In this document: positions 1 through 8,242 of the stretch, piece by piece
How the letters are laid out: every line of letters starts with the position of its first letter
How positions within the stretch are numbered: position 1 is the stretch's first letter
Assembly (NCBI GenBank): GCA_965228695.1
Contig: CBDDIB010000002.1
Span: forward strand, 558,001-622,000
Reading direction: 5' to 3'
Length of the DNA stretch: 64,000 nucleotides
Source: JAJFJD01 sp965228695
Lineage (GTDB): Bacteria; Pseudomonadota; Alphaproteobacteria; UBA8366
Position numbers and translations under genes: made by a program
Notes under the pieces: generated by a model
The model's input: the letters and a program-made list of their open reading frames with translations, nothing else
Database searches by the model: none
Told to the model about the DNA's origin: nothing

Positions 1-176
1 TCGACGAGGGCGATCGATTGGACCGGCTTCAACGACGACCGGGGAAAGGTGACGATCGACGGGTCACCCCAGCCATGCACGATCTCGCCGGCCGCGTTGG
101 CGACGGCCGCGGCCCCAAAATGCACGCTTTCGACGACCGGTCCGCGCCACACCTCGGCTAATTTCGCGAATTGCAT
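1..176 (-). CDS. Asparaginase II-type protein, N-terminal fragment
   Basis: The leftward frame starts at ATG 174-176 and runs off the left edge, so only about 58 N-terminal residues are visible. They include AEVWRGPVVESVHFGAAAV and, further on, FPRSSLKPVQSIALV. This fits the start of the PF06089 asparaginase II / AnsA2-like family (EVTRG-x-VES-x-H-x-GA, then FPRS-x-KPxQ), which hydrolyses L-asparagine to aspartate and ammonia. The family name rests on these N-terminal motifs alone; catalytic residues and length cannot be checked here. Confidence 0.8.
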   Translation of the reverse strand, partial: MQFAKLAEVWRGPVVESVHFGAAAVANAAGEIVHGWGDPSIVTFPRSSLKPVQSIALV

Positions 177-472
177 ATCTCGATCTCATAATTGCCTGGA
201 AGGCGATAGACTAATGGAGGAACAGCCCGGTCGACGAAGGCGAATTTCATATAACCGTTTTCGAAAGAGGCAATTTCAGCCGGCCGGCCAATCTATTGCG
301 GATATTGCGCAAGTCGAGCGTCCCGATGCGCAATCTTGTCTGGAGTGTATCAGTCCGGCGCGCTGGCTGCGACCCGCCAGCAAGACCGGAAGGGCGCCAA
401 CGATGTTGTCGATCACCGAGACCGGACATGGCGAACGGCATCCGCCATCGCGGTGTGACGCCGTGCCACGAC
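177..472. other. Intergenic stretch, no supported gene
   Basis: About 300 bases separate the asparaginase start from the stop of the next leftward gene. Several overlapping open frames exist on both strands but none resembles a protein I know, and they look like chance frames in GC-rich DNA. The promoter of the asparaginase gene should lie just right of position 176, but no convincing -35/-10 pair was found. Confidence 0.4.
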
Positions 473-718
473 TCAATCCCGGTTTCGGGGCCCGGGCGAT
501 GCTTGCAGTTCGCCGATAGCCCGCATGACCTGGTTCCACCGGGCCACGGCCGGGTAGTCGCCGCGATCCAGCATCCTGTCGGACTGCATCGCTGCTTCCA
601 CGATCGCATTCTTGCCAAAACGCCGGATAAACTCTCGCGCGGTTTCGTAGATATCCAATTCCGTCACGTAAAAACAACGCGCTACCAGACCCATCGTTCC
701 GCTGCCGGGAAAACTCAT
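473..718 (-). CDS. Small conserved helical protein of unknown function
   Basis: This is a protein of up to 81 residues. The core (TELDIYETAREFI, then EAAMQSDRMLDRGD and WNQVMRAIGELQ) resembles a family of 60-70-residue alphaproteobacterial proteins with the pattern YxxA-x-LIxxHGxxA-x-EAAxRAD-xLLExGD and a C-terminal W-x-x-V-x-AIxEL. No function is known to me. Family members usually begin right before the TELDIY-like segment, so a GTG at 665-667, giving about 64 residues, may be the real start instead of the ATG at 716-718. Neither has a clear ribosome site. Confidence 0.65.
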   Translation of the reverse strand: MSFPGSGTMGLVARCFYVTELDIYETAREFIRRFGKNAIVEAAMQSDRMLDRGDYPAVARWNQVMRAIGELQASPGPRNRD

Positions 719-800
719 TTCCGGGCCGCATCCTGGCGCCGTTGAATATCCGTCTCAGGTCTACGATGGGCGGGCGCTGCCGGACGCGCCGAAGGAGCCG

Positions 801-1517
801 CTATGCCTGTGGCGTCGGATAGTCGAAATTGTTTCCGGCTTTCCATTCCCGCGGAACATTGCCCATCGCCGGAAATCCGCCGGCATCGACCAGAAGACGC
901 GCGGTGTTCATCAGATTCCACGTCATGAACGTCCTGTTCATATTGGTAAAATCATTGTCGAATCCGGCACCGTCGTCGCCATAGGATGGCCCCGGACCCG
1001 CTTCGCCGATCCAACCGCAATCGGCTTGCGGCGGCACCACGTATCCAATGTGCTGCAAGGCATAGAGGATCGTCATGGCGGAATGCTTGATGCCATCCTC
1101 GTTTCCGGTGACGACGCATCCGCCGGTCTTGCCGTAGTAGATGTATTGACCTTTGTCATTCGTCTCGGCGCTGTGCGCGTAAAGCCGCTCGATAACGACC
1201 CGGCAGACCGAGGATTCTTCGCCGAGCCAAATCGGTGTGCCGAGCACGAGGATGTGGCTATCGCGAACCAGCGGCCAAAACTTCTCGGGCCAATCGTCTT
1301 CCTCGGCCCCGTGCTCCCGCATGTCCGGATGTATCCCGAAGGCAAGGCGATGGTCAGCGGCGCGGACATATTCCACGGCGACACCGTTCTTCCGCATGAT
1401 GGTCATACTGTTTTCCATCAAGCGTTCCGTGTGCGAGGCACCCTGTTTCGTGGATTTCAGCGTCGTGTTTACGTACAAGGCGCGGAGATCGTCATAACGG
1501 GGAGTTTCGTCGTTCAT
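801..1517 (-). CDS. Flavodoxin-fold NAD(P)H-dependent FMN reductase family protein
   Basis: This protein of about 238 residues has the flavodoxin-like pattern of the NADPH-dependent FMN reductase / WrbA group: an N-terminal strand (LRALYVNTTLK) with a Ser/Thr-rich phosphate loop, then HILVLGTPIWLGEESS in the FMN-contacting position, and YYGKTGGCVVTGNEDG in place of the second flavin loop. It probably reduces flavin or quinone-type substrates in the cytosol. An upstream in-frame Met (1532) adds only MEGTG; the MNDETPRY start was chosen. The C-terminal ~60 residues are longer than in a minimal flavodoxin. The substrate cannot be told from sequence. Confidence 0.8.
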   Translation of the reverse strand: MNDETPRYDDLRALYVNTTLKSTKQGASHTERLMENSMTIMRKNGVAVEYVRAADHRLAFGIHPDMREHGAEEDDWPEKFWPLVRDSHILVLGTPIWLGEESSVCRVVIERLYAHSAETNDKGQYIYYGKTGGCVVTGNEDGIKHSAMTILYALQHIGYVVPPQADCGWIGEAGPGPSYGDDGAGFDNDFTNMNRTFMTWNLMNTARLLVDAGGFPAMGNVPREWKAGNNFDYPTPQA

Positions 1518-1668
1518 GCCAGTACCTTCCAATCAGCGCGCCGGTTCCGGTGCCGGCCATGGATATTCAGGGCCAATCCAGGGAAAACACGCTACCGGTG
1601 TCGGATGGTTCCGGCCGGCGGGCACAAGTTTTCGTGATGGAGACAGCAACCGTCCCTGAAACCGACAG

Positions 1669-3318
1669 CTAAATTGTGTACTCAATATCGCCGAGCCGTT
1701 TCGTCAGCGCCATGTTCTCCCGGTAGTCGATTGGCACGACGATCAAGGACGGGCCCGCATGTGAGAGAGCGCCGTCGATTGCATCCGGCAGCGCCTGCGA
1801 CCGGGATACGTATTGGGCCTGCCACCCGAAGCTCTTCGCGAGGGCGAGCCAATCCGGATTGCCGAAGGCCAGATCCGTATGACGACTGAATTCCTGTTCC
1901 TGCTTCCAGGAGATCAGGCCATATCCTCCGTCCTCCCAGACCATGACCGTCATGTCGGCGTCGAGACGGTGGGCGGTTTCCATCTCCTGGACATTCATCA
2001 AAAAGTCGCCGTCCCCGGCGATGGCGAAGACTTTACGGTCCGGATGCACCATATGCGCGGCGATCGCGCCCGGCAGCGGCAAACCCATCGAGCAAAACCC
2101 GTTCGGAATCAAACAGGTGTTCGGCTCATGGCATTGGTAATAGCGGGCGATCCACATTTTGTGCGCACCCACGCCCGACAACAGGATGTCGGACGGGCCC
2201 AGCGCCTGCCGGACGTCCCATAACGCCTTCTGCGGCCGGATCGACCCGTCGGTGTCATCCTCCGCGTATTCGGCGAAGTCTTCCTGCATGCGCCGCCGGA
2301 CATCGGCCTGCACGGACAAGTCGAACTCGGGCGCGCCGTCGCGGGCGACCCGCTCGTTCAACATCCAGAGACCATGCGCCAGGTCGCCGACCAGTTCGAC
2401 TTCCGGCATGTACTGGGCGTCCGTCTCCGCCGGGAGAAAATCCAAGTGGACGATCCGCTTCGCGCCGCCGGGATTCCAGAACCGCGGCGGATACTCGACA
2501 AGGTCGTAACCGAGCGTGATGACAAGGTCCGCGTCGTCGATCGCGTAGACGACATGGTCCTTTTGCTGCAGACCGATGGTGAACAGACAATAGTCTGCGT
2601 CCCGGTCGACGCACCCCTTCGCCATGAAGGTCGAAATCACGCCAATGCCTGTTGCGTCGCAGAACCGGCGCAATTGCCGGCTCGCCCGTTTCCGAATCGT
2701 CCCGTTTCCGGCGAGGATGATCGGCCGTTTCGCTTCCCGGATTAGCCGCCAGGCTTCATCGGTGATCTTGTCGTCCGCCCCGGGACGGCGAAATCGGCGC
2801 GGCAGAAGCGGAGTCGCCCCGCTGTCGATCTTCGCGATGTCTTCGGCCAATTCCAGATGCACCGCGCCGGGCTTTTCCGACCGCGACAGCCGGACCGCCT
2901 TGCGCACGACTTCGGGAATCGTGTCGGGATGGACGATCGAATGCGCCCACTTCGTCACCGGGCGGTACATTTCGACCACGTCCATCACCTGATGGCTCTC
3001 TTTATGTTGCCGCGTGATCGCACCCTGCCCGGTCAACGCGATCAACGGCGCGCGATCCATATTCGCGTTCGCGACACCGGTGATCAGGTTCGTCGCGCCC
3101 GGCCCGAGCGTGCCGAGACACACCGCCGGATTGCCGGTCAGCCGGCCATAGACCTCGGCCATGAAGGCCGCACCTTGCTCATGGCGCGTAAGGACAAACT
3201 CAATCGAGGAGTTCTCCAGCGACAGCATGAAGTCGGCGTTCTCCTCGCCGGGCACGCCGAAGATATGGGTAATGCCTTCCTGTTCCAGGCATTGCACCAG
3301 AAGATCGGAAGCTTTCAT
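1669..3318 (-). CDS. Acetolactate synthase large subunit-like TPP enzyme
   Basis: This is a 549-residue thiamine-diphosphate enzyme with the three-domain layout of acetohydroxyacid synthases. The N-terminal PYR domain starts at residue 1 (HIFGVPGEEN, then catalytic Glu in LTRHEQGAAF), the central domain spans about 190-330, and the C-terminal PP domain carries the TPP/Mg signature beginning GDGDFLMN, closed by EDGGYG. It is closest in style to catabolic AlsS-type enzymes that condense pyruvate to acetolactate. There is no neighbouring regulatory (ilvH) subunit and no alsD, so a biosynthetic role in valine synthesis is not supported. Other decarboxylases of the family remain possible. Confidence 0.85.
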   Translation of the reverse strand: MKASDLLVQCLEQEGITHIFGVPGEENADFMLSLENSSIEFVLTRHEQGAAFMAEVYGRLTGNPAVCLGTLGPGATNLITGVANANMDRAPLIALTGQGAITRQHKESHQVMDVVEMYRPVTKWAHSIVHPDTIPEVVRKAVRLSRSEKPGAVHLELAEDIAKIDSGATPLLPRRFRRPGADDKITDEAWRLIREAKRPIILAGNGTIRKRASRQLRRFCDATGIGVISTFMAKGCVDRDADYCLFTIGLQQKDHVVYAIDDADLVITLGYDLVEYPPRFWNPGGAKRIVHLDFLPAETDAQYMPEVELVGDLAHGLWMLNERVARDGAPEFDLSVQADVRRRMQEDFAEYAEDDTDGSIRPQKALWDVRQALGPSDILLSGVGAHKMWIARYYQCHEPNTCLIPNGFCSMGLPLPGAIAAHMVHPDRKVFAIAGDGDFLMNVQEMETAHRLDADMTVMVWEDGGYGLISWKQEQEFSRHTDLAFGNPDWLALAKSFGWQAQYVSRSQALPDAIDGALSHAGPSLIVVPIDYRENMALTKRLGDIEYTI

Positions 3319-3418
3319 GGAGACGTTCTCACCACCGGTTCACGCCGCGGCGCGCATTGTCCGGCAATTTTCGCCAAAGGCGAAAGCATCGCAACCAAAG
3401 ACTTCGTGATGGAACTTG

Positions 3419-3784
3419 TTAGTGAAGCGGCGGCGGCTCGACCGGACGTGCCTTTTCCAATGCATCGTCGGTGGCATCGACGATGATTTTCTTCACCAGC
3501 CCGACATTATCTTGACGAAGCTCGATGATGCAGGCCTTGACGGCACCGTCATATGCGATGATGCAAACGACGCCGTCCTCGGGCGAATCTTCTAATTCGC
3601 CGGGAACCGCGAAGAACCGTGCTTCTCCCGCTTCGCGAATGCTGTCTAGATGCGTCTGAAAATGCTGGATGGCGTTCATGCGGCCCCGAATCTCTCTATC
3701 GTTATTCCTGGAGATCGTGCCGACATTGGGATGAAGCTGCGGCCTGAGAATCCGAAAATCCCGTTCGTTGATGGCGGACGCCAA
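3419..3784 (-). CDS. Unidentified 121-residue protein
   Basis: I do not recognise this protein. It is soluble, with no signal or membrane segment. The central part alternates hydrophobic and charged residues (RFFAVPGELEDSPEDGVV, CIIAYDGAVKACIIEL, VKKIIVDATDD), which suggests a small alpha/beta fold, and the tail is Pro-rich. An internal Met at residue 36 (MNAIQHFQ) is an alternative start. The upstream DNA is unusually AT-rich, which could hold its promoter. It is read in the same direction as the TPP enzyme 100 bases downstream. Confidence 0.55.
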   Translation of the reverse strand: MASAINERDFRILRPQLHPNVGTISRNNDREIRGRMNAIQHFQTHLDSIREAGEARFFAVPGELEDSPEDGVVCIIAYDGAVKACIIELRQDNVGLVKKIIVDATDDALEKARPVEPPPLH

Positions 3785-4025
3785 AAGTTGCGTTTGTTCT
3801 TCTAAAGATAAAAAGATGGAAGCCTCAATCGTTGTTTAGATATAAAGACACTAACACACATACCTGAAAATATCAAATCAGAGAAAACAAGTGAAAATTA
3901 AATAATATTCATGTGTTTATATTTTTTCATTTATGTAAAACGGAATTTCATTTACACGTTCGCTCCTGGATTCGGAAATATTGTTTTATTCTTTAAGAAC
4001 TGTTTCATTGCTACGTTTAATTGCG

Positions 4026-4048
4026 CGGACAGTATTCTCTACTGTTCG
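4026..4048. promoter_or_regulatory. Palindromic operator candidate
   Basis: The 23-base site has arms CGGACAGTA and TACTGTTCG around TTCTC; eight of nine arm positions are complementary. It sits about 125 bases upstream of the 41-residue membrane protein. Its symmetry suggests a dimeric repressor or activator site. It does not match the alphaproteobacterial LexA box (direct GTTC repeats), and the regulator is unknown. Confidence 0.4.
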
Positions 4049-4110
4049 ATCGTAGCGGACCTCGATGGTTGTCGAAACAAACCTAACTTTCTTGCGACAA
4101 AGGTCTTATT

Positions 4111-4123
4111 GTTTCGCCGAAAC
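4111..4123. promoter_or_regulatory. Short perfect palindrome GTTTCG-C-CGAAAC
   Basis: Six-base arms flank a single C, and the site lies just before a TTATAA-like hexamer (4125-4130) that could be the -10 element of the small gene at 4172. A bound regulator here would cover the -35/-10 spacer. Two further CGAAAC half-sites (4073-4078, 4164-4169) lie 45-46 bases either side. Confidence 0.35.
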
Positions 4124-4171
4124 GTTATAACTGTACGAATGTTCGATAACGATAAGAGGAGGTCGAAACCC

Positions 4172-4297
4172 ATGAACAAGCAAGTTTCAGGACAGGACGC
4201 GCGTCAGGGAAAATCCGGTCGGGTCCGATTCATTTTAATGATTTCACTAGCCTTGGCCGTTGTCGCCCTTGCGATCGTATTTTTCGTAATGAATTGA
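4172..4297 (+). CDS. 41-residue single-pass membrane protein
   Basis: The ATG at 4172 follows a strong ribosome site (AAGAGGAGG, about nine bases upstream), which decides the start. The protein has a polar, basic N-terminus (MNKQVSGQDARQGKSGRVR) and one hydrophobic helix from about residue 20 (FILMISLALAVVALAIVFFV), then ends MN. By charge the basic end should stay in the cytoplasm. It is too small for an enzyme; proteins of this type often modulate a larger membrane partner. The sodB promoter begins 50 bases after its stop. I know no family name. Confidence 0.65.
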   Translation: MNKQVSGQDARQGKSGRVRFILMISLALAVVALAIVFFVMN

Positions 4298-4347
4298 GCG
4301 ACACGACATAGCGTCTATCCCGCCCTGAACCAGCGTTCCTGTTCCAG

Positions 4348-4373
4348 GGAACTTTTCCAATCACCCGCGCGTT
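4348..4373 (+). promoter_or_regulatory. EcfG (general stress) type promoter
   Basis: GGAAC at 4348-4352 and CGTT at 4370-4373 are separated by 17 bases. This matches the GGAAC-N16/17-CGTT consensus bound by the alphaproteobacterial general-stress sigma factor EcfG under PhyR-NepR control. It lies 130 bases before the superoxide dismutase start, in the right orientation. The assignment is by consensus only. Confidence 0.65.
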
Positions 4374-4503
4374 CTTAATCGTCTTCGCGGGTTTCCCGTT
4401 GCGCCCGTGAAGAAATTAGGCAGGCCGCCAAACCCTCCATGCGGTCGGCGCACCGATGATATTCGCCCACCCCAATCTCACCTTTCAAGGAAAGGACAAC
4501 CAA

Positions 4504-5109
4504 ATGCCCATCGAGTTGATGGCTCTCCCGTTCGGTCGACAAAGCCTCGCCCCGCATATGTCGGAAGAGACCCTTGACTACCATTATGGAAAACATCACA
4601 GCGGCTATGTCGACAAGCTCAACTCGCTGATCGCCGATTCGTCCTTCGCGGACGCGTCCCTCGAGGACATCATCGTCCAAAGCAAGGACGACCCGGACGC
4701 CGCGGGGCTTTTTAACAATGCGGCGCAGATTTGGAACCATGATTTCTTCTGGCACTCGCTATCGCCGGAAGGCGGAAACTTGCCCGACGGCCCGCTGAAG
4801 GATCAAATTGGGTCGGACTTCGGCGGTCTCTCCGATTTCAAGGATGCATTCAAGGCGACGGCGACCGGGCAGTTCGGCAGCGGCTGGGCATGGCTGGTTC
4901 TGGACGGCGGCAAACTGTCGATCGTCTCGACGCCGAACGCCGTGCCGCCTTTCGTCAATGGCCTCACGCCGTTGCTGACCTGTGACGTTTGGGAACATGC
5001 CTACTATCTGGATCATCGGAACGACCGGGGGGCCTTCGTCCAGTTATTCCTGGATAAGCTGGTGAATTGGGAATTTGCGGCCAAGTGCTTTCAAGACGCG
5101 AACGGCTAA
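4504..5109 (+). CDS. sodB: Superoxide dismutase, iron type
   Basis: This 201-residue protein has the full Fe/Mn superoxide dismutase pattern: HYGKHHSGYVDKLN near the N-terminus, NNAAQIWNHDFFWHSLSP, then CDVWEHAYYLDHRN with the last metal ligands (Asp, His). The Gln in AAQIWNH is typical of iron rather than manganese enzymes. It converts superoxide to oxygen and hydrogen peroxide. The start was set at the ATG after AAGGAAAGGAC; a longer frame from 4456 adds 16 unlike residues. An EcfG-type promoter upstream suggests general-stress control. Confidence 0.95.
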   Translation: MPIELMALPFGRQSLAPHMSEETLDYHYGKHHSGYVDKLNSLIADSSFADASLEDIIVQSKDDPDAAGLFNNAAQIWNHDFFWHSLSPEGGNLPDGPLKDQIGSDFGGLSDFKDAFKATATGQFGSGWAWLVLDGGKLSIVSTPNAVPPFVNGLTPLLTCDVWEHAYYLDHRNDRGAFVQLFLDKLVNWEFAAKCFQDANG

Positions 5110-5316
5110 GGCAACCGCCAACCCAACCATACGCGTTCATCGATCGGTGCCAGCGGGAGACATCCCGGCGGTCAGTTCGCGGCAAGCGGTAATGATATCC
5201 GGATACATTGGCCGCGATCCCCGACGATTCGGCAATTCAAGCGCGCAAGACGCGCGCCCGATGCTAGAATCGCCGTTCGCGAATGTGCGCGAAAGCGTTT
5301 CAGAAGAAAAATCCTC

Positions 5317-6645
5317 GTGACCGACCCTACAACACCAAGCGTTCAGAAGACCGTCTACGAAATCCTGACCGGCGAAGACGACGGGCGCGTCTGTAAAGAC
5401 ATTCCCGACGCGGCATGCGACGAACAGCCCGGGAATTTCCTCAAACACGTGCTCAGCCTTGCCGGCACGAAAACGGGCGACGGGCTAGCGGACCCGAAGC
5501 TCGTCCTGGCCTGGCTGTTGGGCGCCCTCGGCGCGCCGGCATTTGTGATCGGCCTGCTGGTCCCGGTCCGCGAGGCTGGCGCTCTGCTGCCGCAACTGCT
5601 GACCGCCGCCAGCATCCGCGCAATGAGCCAACGCAAATGGGCGTGGACGATCGGGAGCCTCGTTCAAGGCCTTGCCGTCATCGGCATGGGGACCAGCGCC
5701 GCCTTCCTGGAGGGCGCGGCAGCCGGCTGGACCATTGTGGCGCTTTTGGCGATATTTGCCGTCGCCCGCAGTGTTTGTTCGGTCAGCTACAAGGACGTCC
5801 TGGGGAAGACCGTGTCGAAATCGACCCGCGGGACGGCGACCGGCAGTGCAAGCACGCTCGCGGCGGCGGGCATCCTGATTTTTGGCCTCCTGCTGAGTTT
5901 CGGCATATTGCCGAAAAGCATCGGCGCGATCGTTGCCGTCCTTTATTTCGCCGGCTGTCTTTGGATCGGTGCCGCGATCATCTTTACGACGCTCGAAGAA
6001 GCGCCGGGTGCGACCGAAGGCGGCGGCAATCCTCTCGCCGTGGCACGCGACAACCTCTCTTTGCTTCGAACCGACGGCCAGCTCCGCGTTTTTATCGCCA
6101 CGCGCGCGCTGTTGATCGGGACCGCCCTGGCGCCGCCCTACCTGCTCGCCATGGCGGGACGATCGGACGACCGAAGCCTCGGCAGCCTCGGGTTGTTCGT
6201 CATCGCGTCATCGATGGCGGCGATCTTGAGCACCTATTTTTGGGGCCGGCTCTCGGACGTTTCCAGCCGGCGCACGCTTATTGGATCGGCATGCATTGCC
6301 GCCGCATCACTTGGTGCCGCCGCGGCGCTCGGCTTTCTTGCGCGGGACTGGATCCATAACGATTACCTTTTGCCCTGTCTCCTGTTCCTGTTGATGATCG
6401 CCTACCAGGGCGTCCGGCTCGGACGGTCGACCCATATCGTCGACATGGCCGATCAAGACAAGCGCGCCGCCTACACCGCGCTATCGAATACCGTGATCGG
6501 CATATTCCTATTGGCCGGCGGCATTTTTGGCGTCTTGGCGCAGGTTGCCGGGGAAGCCTCCGTCCTTTTGGCGTTTTGCGGCCTGTCTATTACTGCAGCG
6601 CTGGTCGCGCTGAGACTCGAGGAAGTCCAATCGACCGACGCATGA
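5317..6645 (+). CDS. MFS transporter
   Basis: This is a 442-residue membrane protein with a GTG start. A soluble N-terminus of about 60 residues precedes roughly 11-12 hydrophobic helices in two halves, with a cytoplasmic loop between them (about 225-250). The conserved loop after helix 2 (RAMSQRKWAW) and the second-half loop WGRLSDVSSRR are MFS-like. The substrate is unknown. It stands between sodB and an FNT channel, all rightward, with a 207-base gap before it, so it may have its own promoter. Confidence 0.8.
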   Translation: MTDPTTPSVQKTVYEILTGEDDGRVCKDIPDAACDEQPGNFLKHVLSLAGTKTGDGLADPKLVLAWLLGALGAPAFVIGLLVPVREAGALLPQLLTAASIRAMSQRKWAWTIGSLVQGLAVIGMGTSAAFLEGAAAGWTIVALLAIFAVARSVCSVSYKDVLGKTVSKSTRGTATGSASTLAAAGILIFGLLLSFGILPKSIGAIVAVLYFAGCLWIGAAIIFTTLEEAPGATEGGGNPLAVARDNLSLLRTDGQLRVFIATRALLIGTALAPPYLLAMAGRSDDRSLGSLGLFVIASSMAAILSTYFWGRLSDVSSRRTLIGSACIAAASLGAAAALGFLARDWIHNDYLLPCLLFLLMIAYQGVRLGRSTHIVDMADQDKRAAYTALSNTVIGIFLLAGGIFGVLAQVAGEASVLLAFCGLSITAALVALRLEEVQSTDA

Positions 6646-6684
6646 TAAATCCACACCCGTTCAAACAGATCGTTGGATCGCGAC

Positions 6685-7506
6685 ATGAATGAAACAGGCT
6701 CCTCACCCGACCTGACAAAGGAAGACGAGGAAGATGTTGAAGAGCGGGTCCGTTTACGGGCACCGATCGTCTACCACATCATTGAGGAAGAGGGCGAAGA
6801 GGAACTGACGCGGCCCACATCATCGTTGTGGTGGTCTGGAATCGCCGCCGGACTCTGTATCTCCATGTCGGTCGTTGCCGAAGGGTTGCTGCACAAGCAT
6901 CTGCCCGACACACCTTGGCGCCCGCTCGTGGAAAACTTCGGTTATACCGTCGGCTTCCTGATCGTCGTCCTCGGACGATTGCAGCTTTTTACCGAGAATA
7001 CGATCACCGCGGTCCTGCCCGTGATGACCGACCGCTCCGGACGCATTTTCTACCTGCTCATGCGGTTATGGGCCGTGGTCTTCATCGCCAATGTCGTGGG
7101 GACGTTCTTGTTCGCCGCCGCCGTGACCTATGGCGGCATTTTCGGGCCGGAGCAGATCGAATCCTTCCGCGAGATTTCGCGGCATTTCATGGAGAAGGAC
7201 GCGACGGAAATGGCGTTGCACGGCATTCCTGCAGGTTTCCTGATCGCGGCGATGGTATGGATGATGCCGAGCGCCGAAAACGCGAGTTTCTGGGTCATTA
7301 CGTTGATGACCTACCTGATCGCGCTCGGCGACCTCAGCCATGTGGTCGCAGGCTCGACGGAAGCGTTTCTGCTGCTGCTGAACGGTGAAATCGGGCTCTG
7401 GACGACGTTCGGCACGTTCATGATCCCCACCTATTTCGGGAACGTCTTGGGCGGCACGATGCTGTTTACCATGTTGGCCTATGCCCAGGTGAAAGAAGAA
7501 CTGTAG
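6685..7506 (+). CDS. Formate/nitrite transporter (FNT) family protein, YfdC-like
   Basis: This protein of about 273 residues has an acidic N-terminal tail (EDEEDVEERVR), then six hydrophobic helices. Features that place it in the FNT family include SGIAAGLCISMSV, FTENTITAVLPV, and ALGDLSHVVAGSTEAF with the GN-containing last segment (TYFGNVLGGT). FNT proteins are pentameric channels for small monovalent anions. The YfdC branch has no established substrate. A TTG at 6673 would add four residues; the ATG was preferred. Confidence 0.85.
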   Translation: MNETGSSPDLTKEDEEDVEERVRLRAPIVYHIIEEEGEEELTRPTSSLWWSGIAAGLCISMSVVAEGLLHKHLPDTPWRPLVENFGYTVGFLIVVLGRLQLFTENTITAVLPVMTDRSGRIFYLLMRLWAVVFIANVVGTFLFAAAVTYGGIFGPEQIESFREISRHFMEKDATEMALHGIPAGFLIAAMVWMMPSAENASFWVITLMTYLIALGDLSHVVAGSTEAFLLLLNGEIGLWTTFGTFMIPTYFGNVLGGTMLFTMLAYAQVKEEL

Positions 7507-7548
7507 GGCGACCCGCCACCGTGCGGCGGCTTGCGCGGCGGGCGCCGC

Positions 7549-8199
7549 TCAATGCCGGTCCGTACGGCGCTGCGCCTCGCAGAGGTCGTTCAGAAAACAA
7601 GATGGACATTTCGGCGCCCGCGCCGTGCAGGTCCGTTTGCCGAATTGCAGCAGCCACATATGTCCGCCCCGTTTCGCCCACTGCGGCGCGCGGGCGTCCA
7701 GTGCGGCCGCCGTCTGGGCTTCCGTCTTTCCCGATGCGAGCCCGGTTCGGTTGCAGACGCGATGCACATGGGTATCGACCGCGATCGTCGCTTCGCCGAA
7801 CGAGAAAAGCAGCATGATATCCGCGCATTTCCGCCCGATACCCGGCAGGCTCATCAGACCGGCGCGATCCTTCGGCACGATCCCGTCATGATCGTCGATC
7901 ATCGCGCGGCACAGGGCCTTGAGGCGTTGCGTTTTCATGTTGTAGAGCCCCGCCGGCTTGATCGCCGCGGCGATCTCGGCGTCCGGTAGGTCGAGGATGG
8001 CTTCCGGCGTGTCGGCCAGCCGGAAAAGGGCGTTTTTCGCCTTGGCCGTATTCGCGTCCCGGCTTTGCGCCGACAGCAGACAGGACACGAGCGCGCGAAA
8101 ATGATCCGCGTCCTCCTTGACAGTCGGTCCCGCGTCCCCGCCGGGTGTCCGTGCTTCGAGCCGCCGAAAAACGTCCTCGATCTCGGCCGGTTTCAACAT
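7549..8199 (-). CDS. nth: Endonuclease III
   Basis: This 216-residue base-excision repair glycosylase/AP lyase removes oxidised pyrimidines. It has the helix-hairpin-helix LPGIGRKCADIM with the catalytic Lys, the catalytic Asp in AVDTHVHRVCNR, and a C-terminal 4Fe-4S ligand set (C-x6-C-x2-C-x5-C, in CTARAPKCPSCFLNDLC). The residue after the catalytic Lys is Cys where Thr is usual. The start MLKPAEIED was taken because the 51 residues before it in frame are unlike the family. It is downstream of the DUF6064 gene by 43 bases. Confidence 0.93.
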   Translation of the reverse strand: MLKPAEIEDVFRRLEARTPGGDAGPTVKEDADHFRALVSCLLSAQSRDANTAKAKNALFRLADTPEAILDLPDAEIAAAIKPAGLYNMKTQRLKALCRAMIDDHDGIVPKDRAGLMSLPGIGRKCADIMLLFSFGEATIAVDTHVHRVCNRTGLASGKTEAQTAAALDARAPQWAKRGGHMWLLQFGKRTCTARAPKCPSCFLNDLCEAQRRTDRH

Positions 8200-8242
8200 A
8201 GCGATTGCATCGAACGGAGACCTCCCGGAGGTATTCGGCGTC

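Larger units (their letters stand above)
3785..4171. other. AT-rich divergent intergenic region with operator-like palindromes
   Basis: About 390 bases separate two divergent genes. The stretch is clearly poorer in G+C than the rest of the window (for example 3830-4020). It holds an imperfect palindrome at 4026-4048, a perfect one at 4111-4123, and CGAAAC boxes at 4073, 4118 and 4164. An open frame from 3911 runs in frame into the small protein at 4172, but its composition is not protein-like and a strong ribosome site marks 4172 as the true start. This is best read as a regulatory region. Confidence 0.6.

Noticed and set aside
3911..4171. Longer N-terminal form of the 41-residue protein beginning at 3911
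   Set aside because: The added 87 residues come from AT-rich regulatory DNA containing palindromes, and the strong ribosome site stands before 4172.
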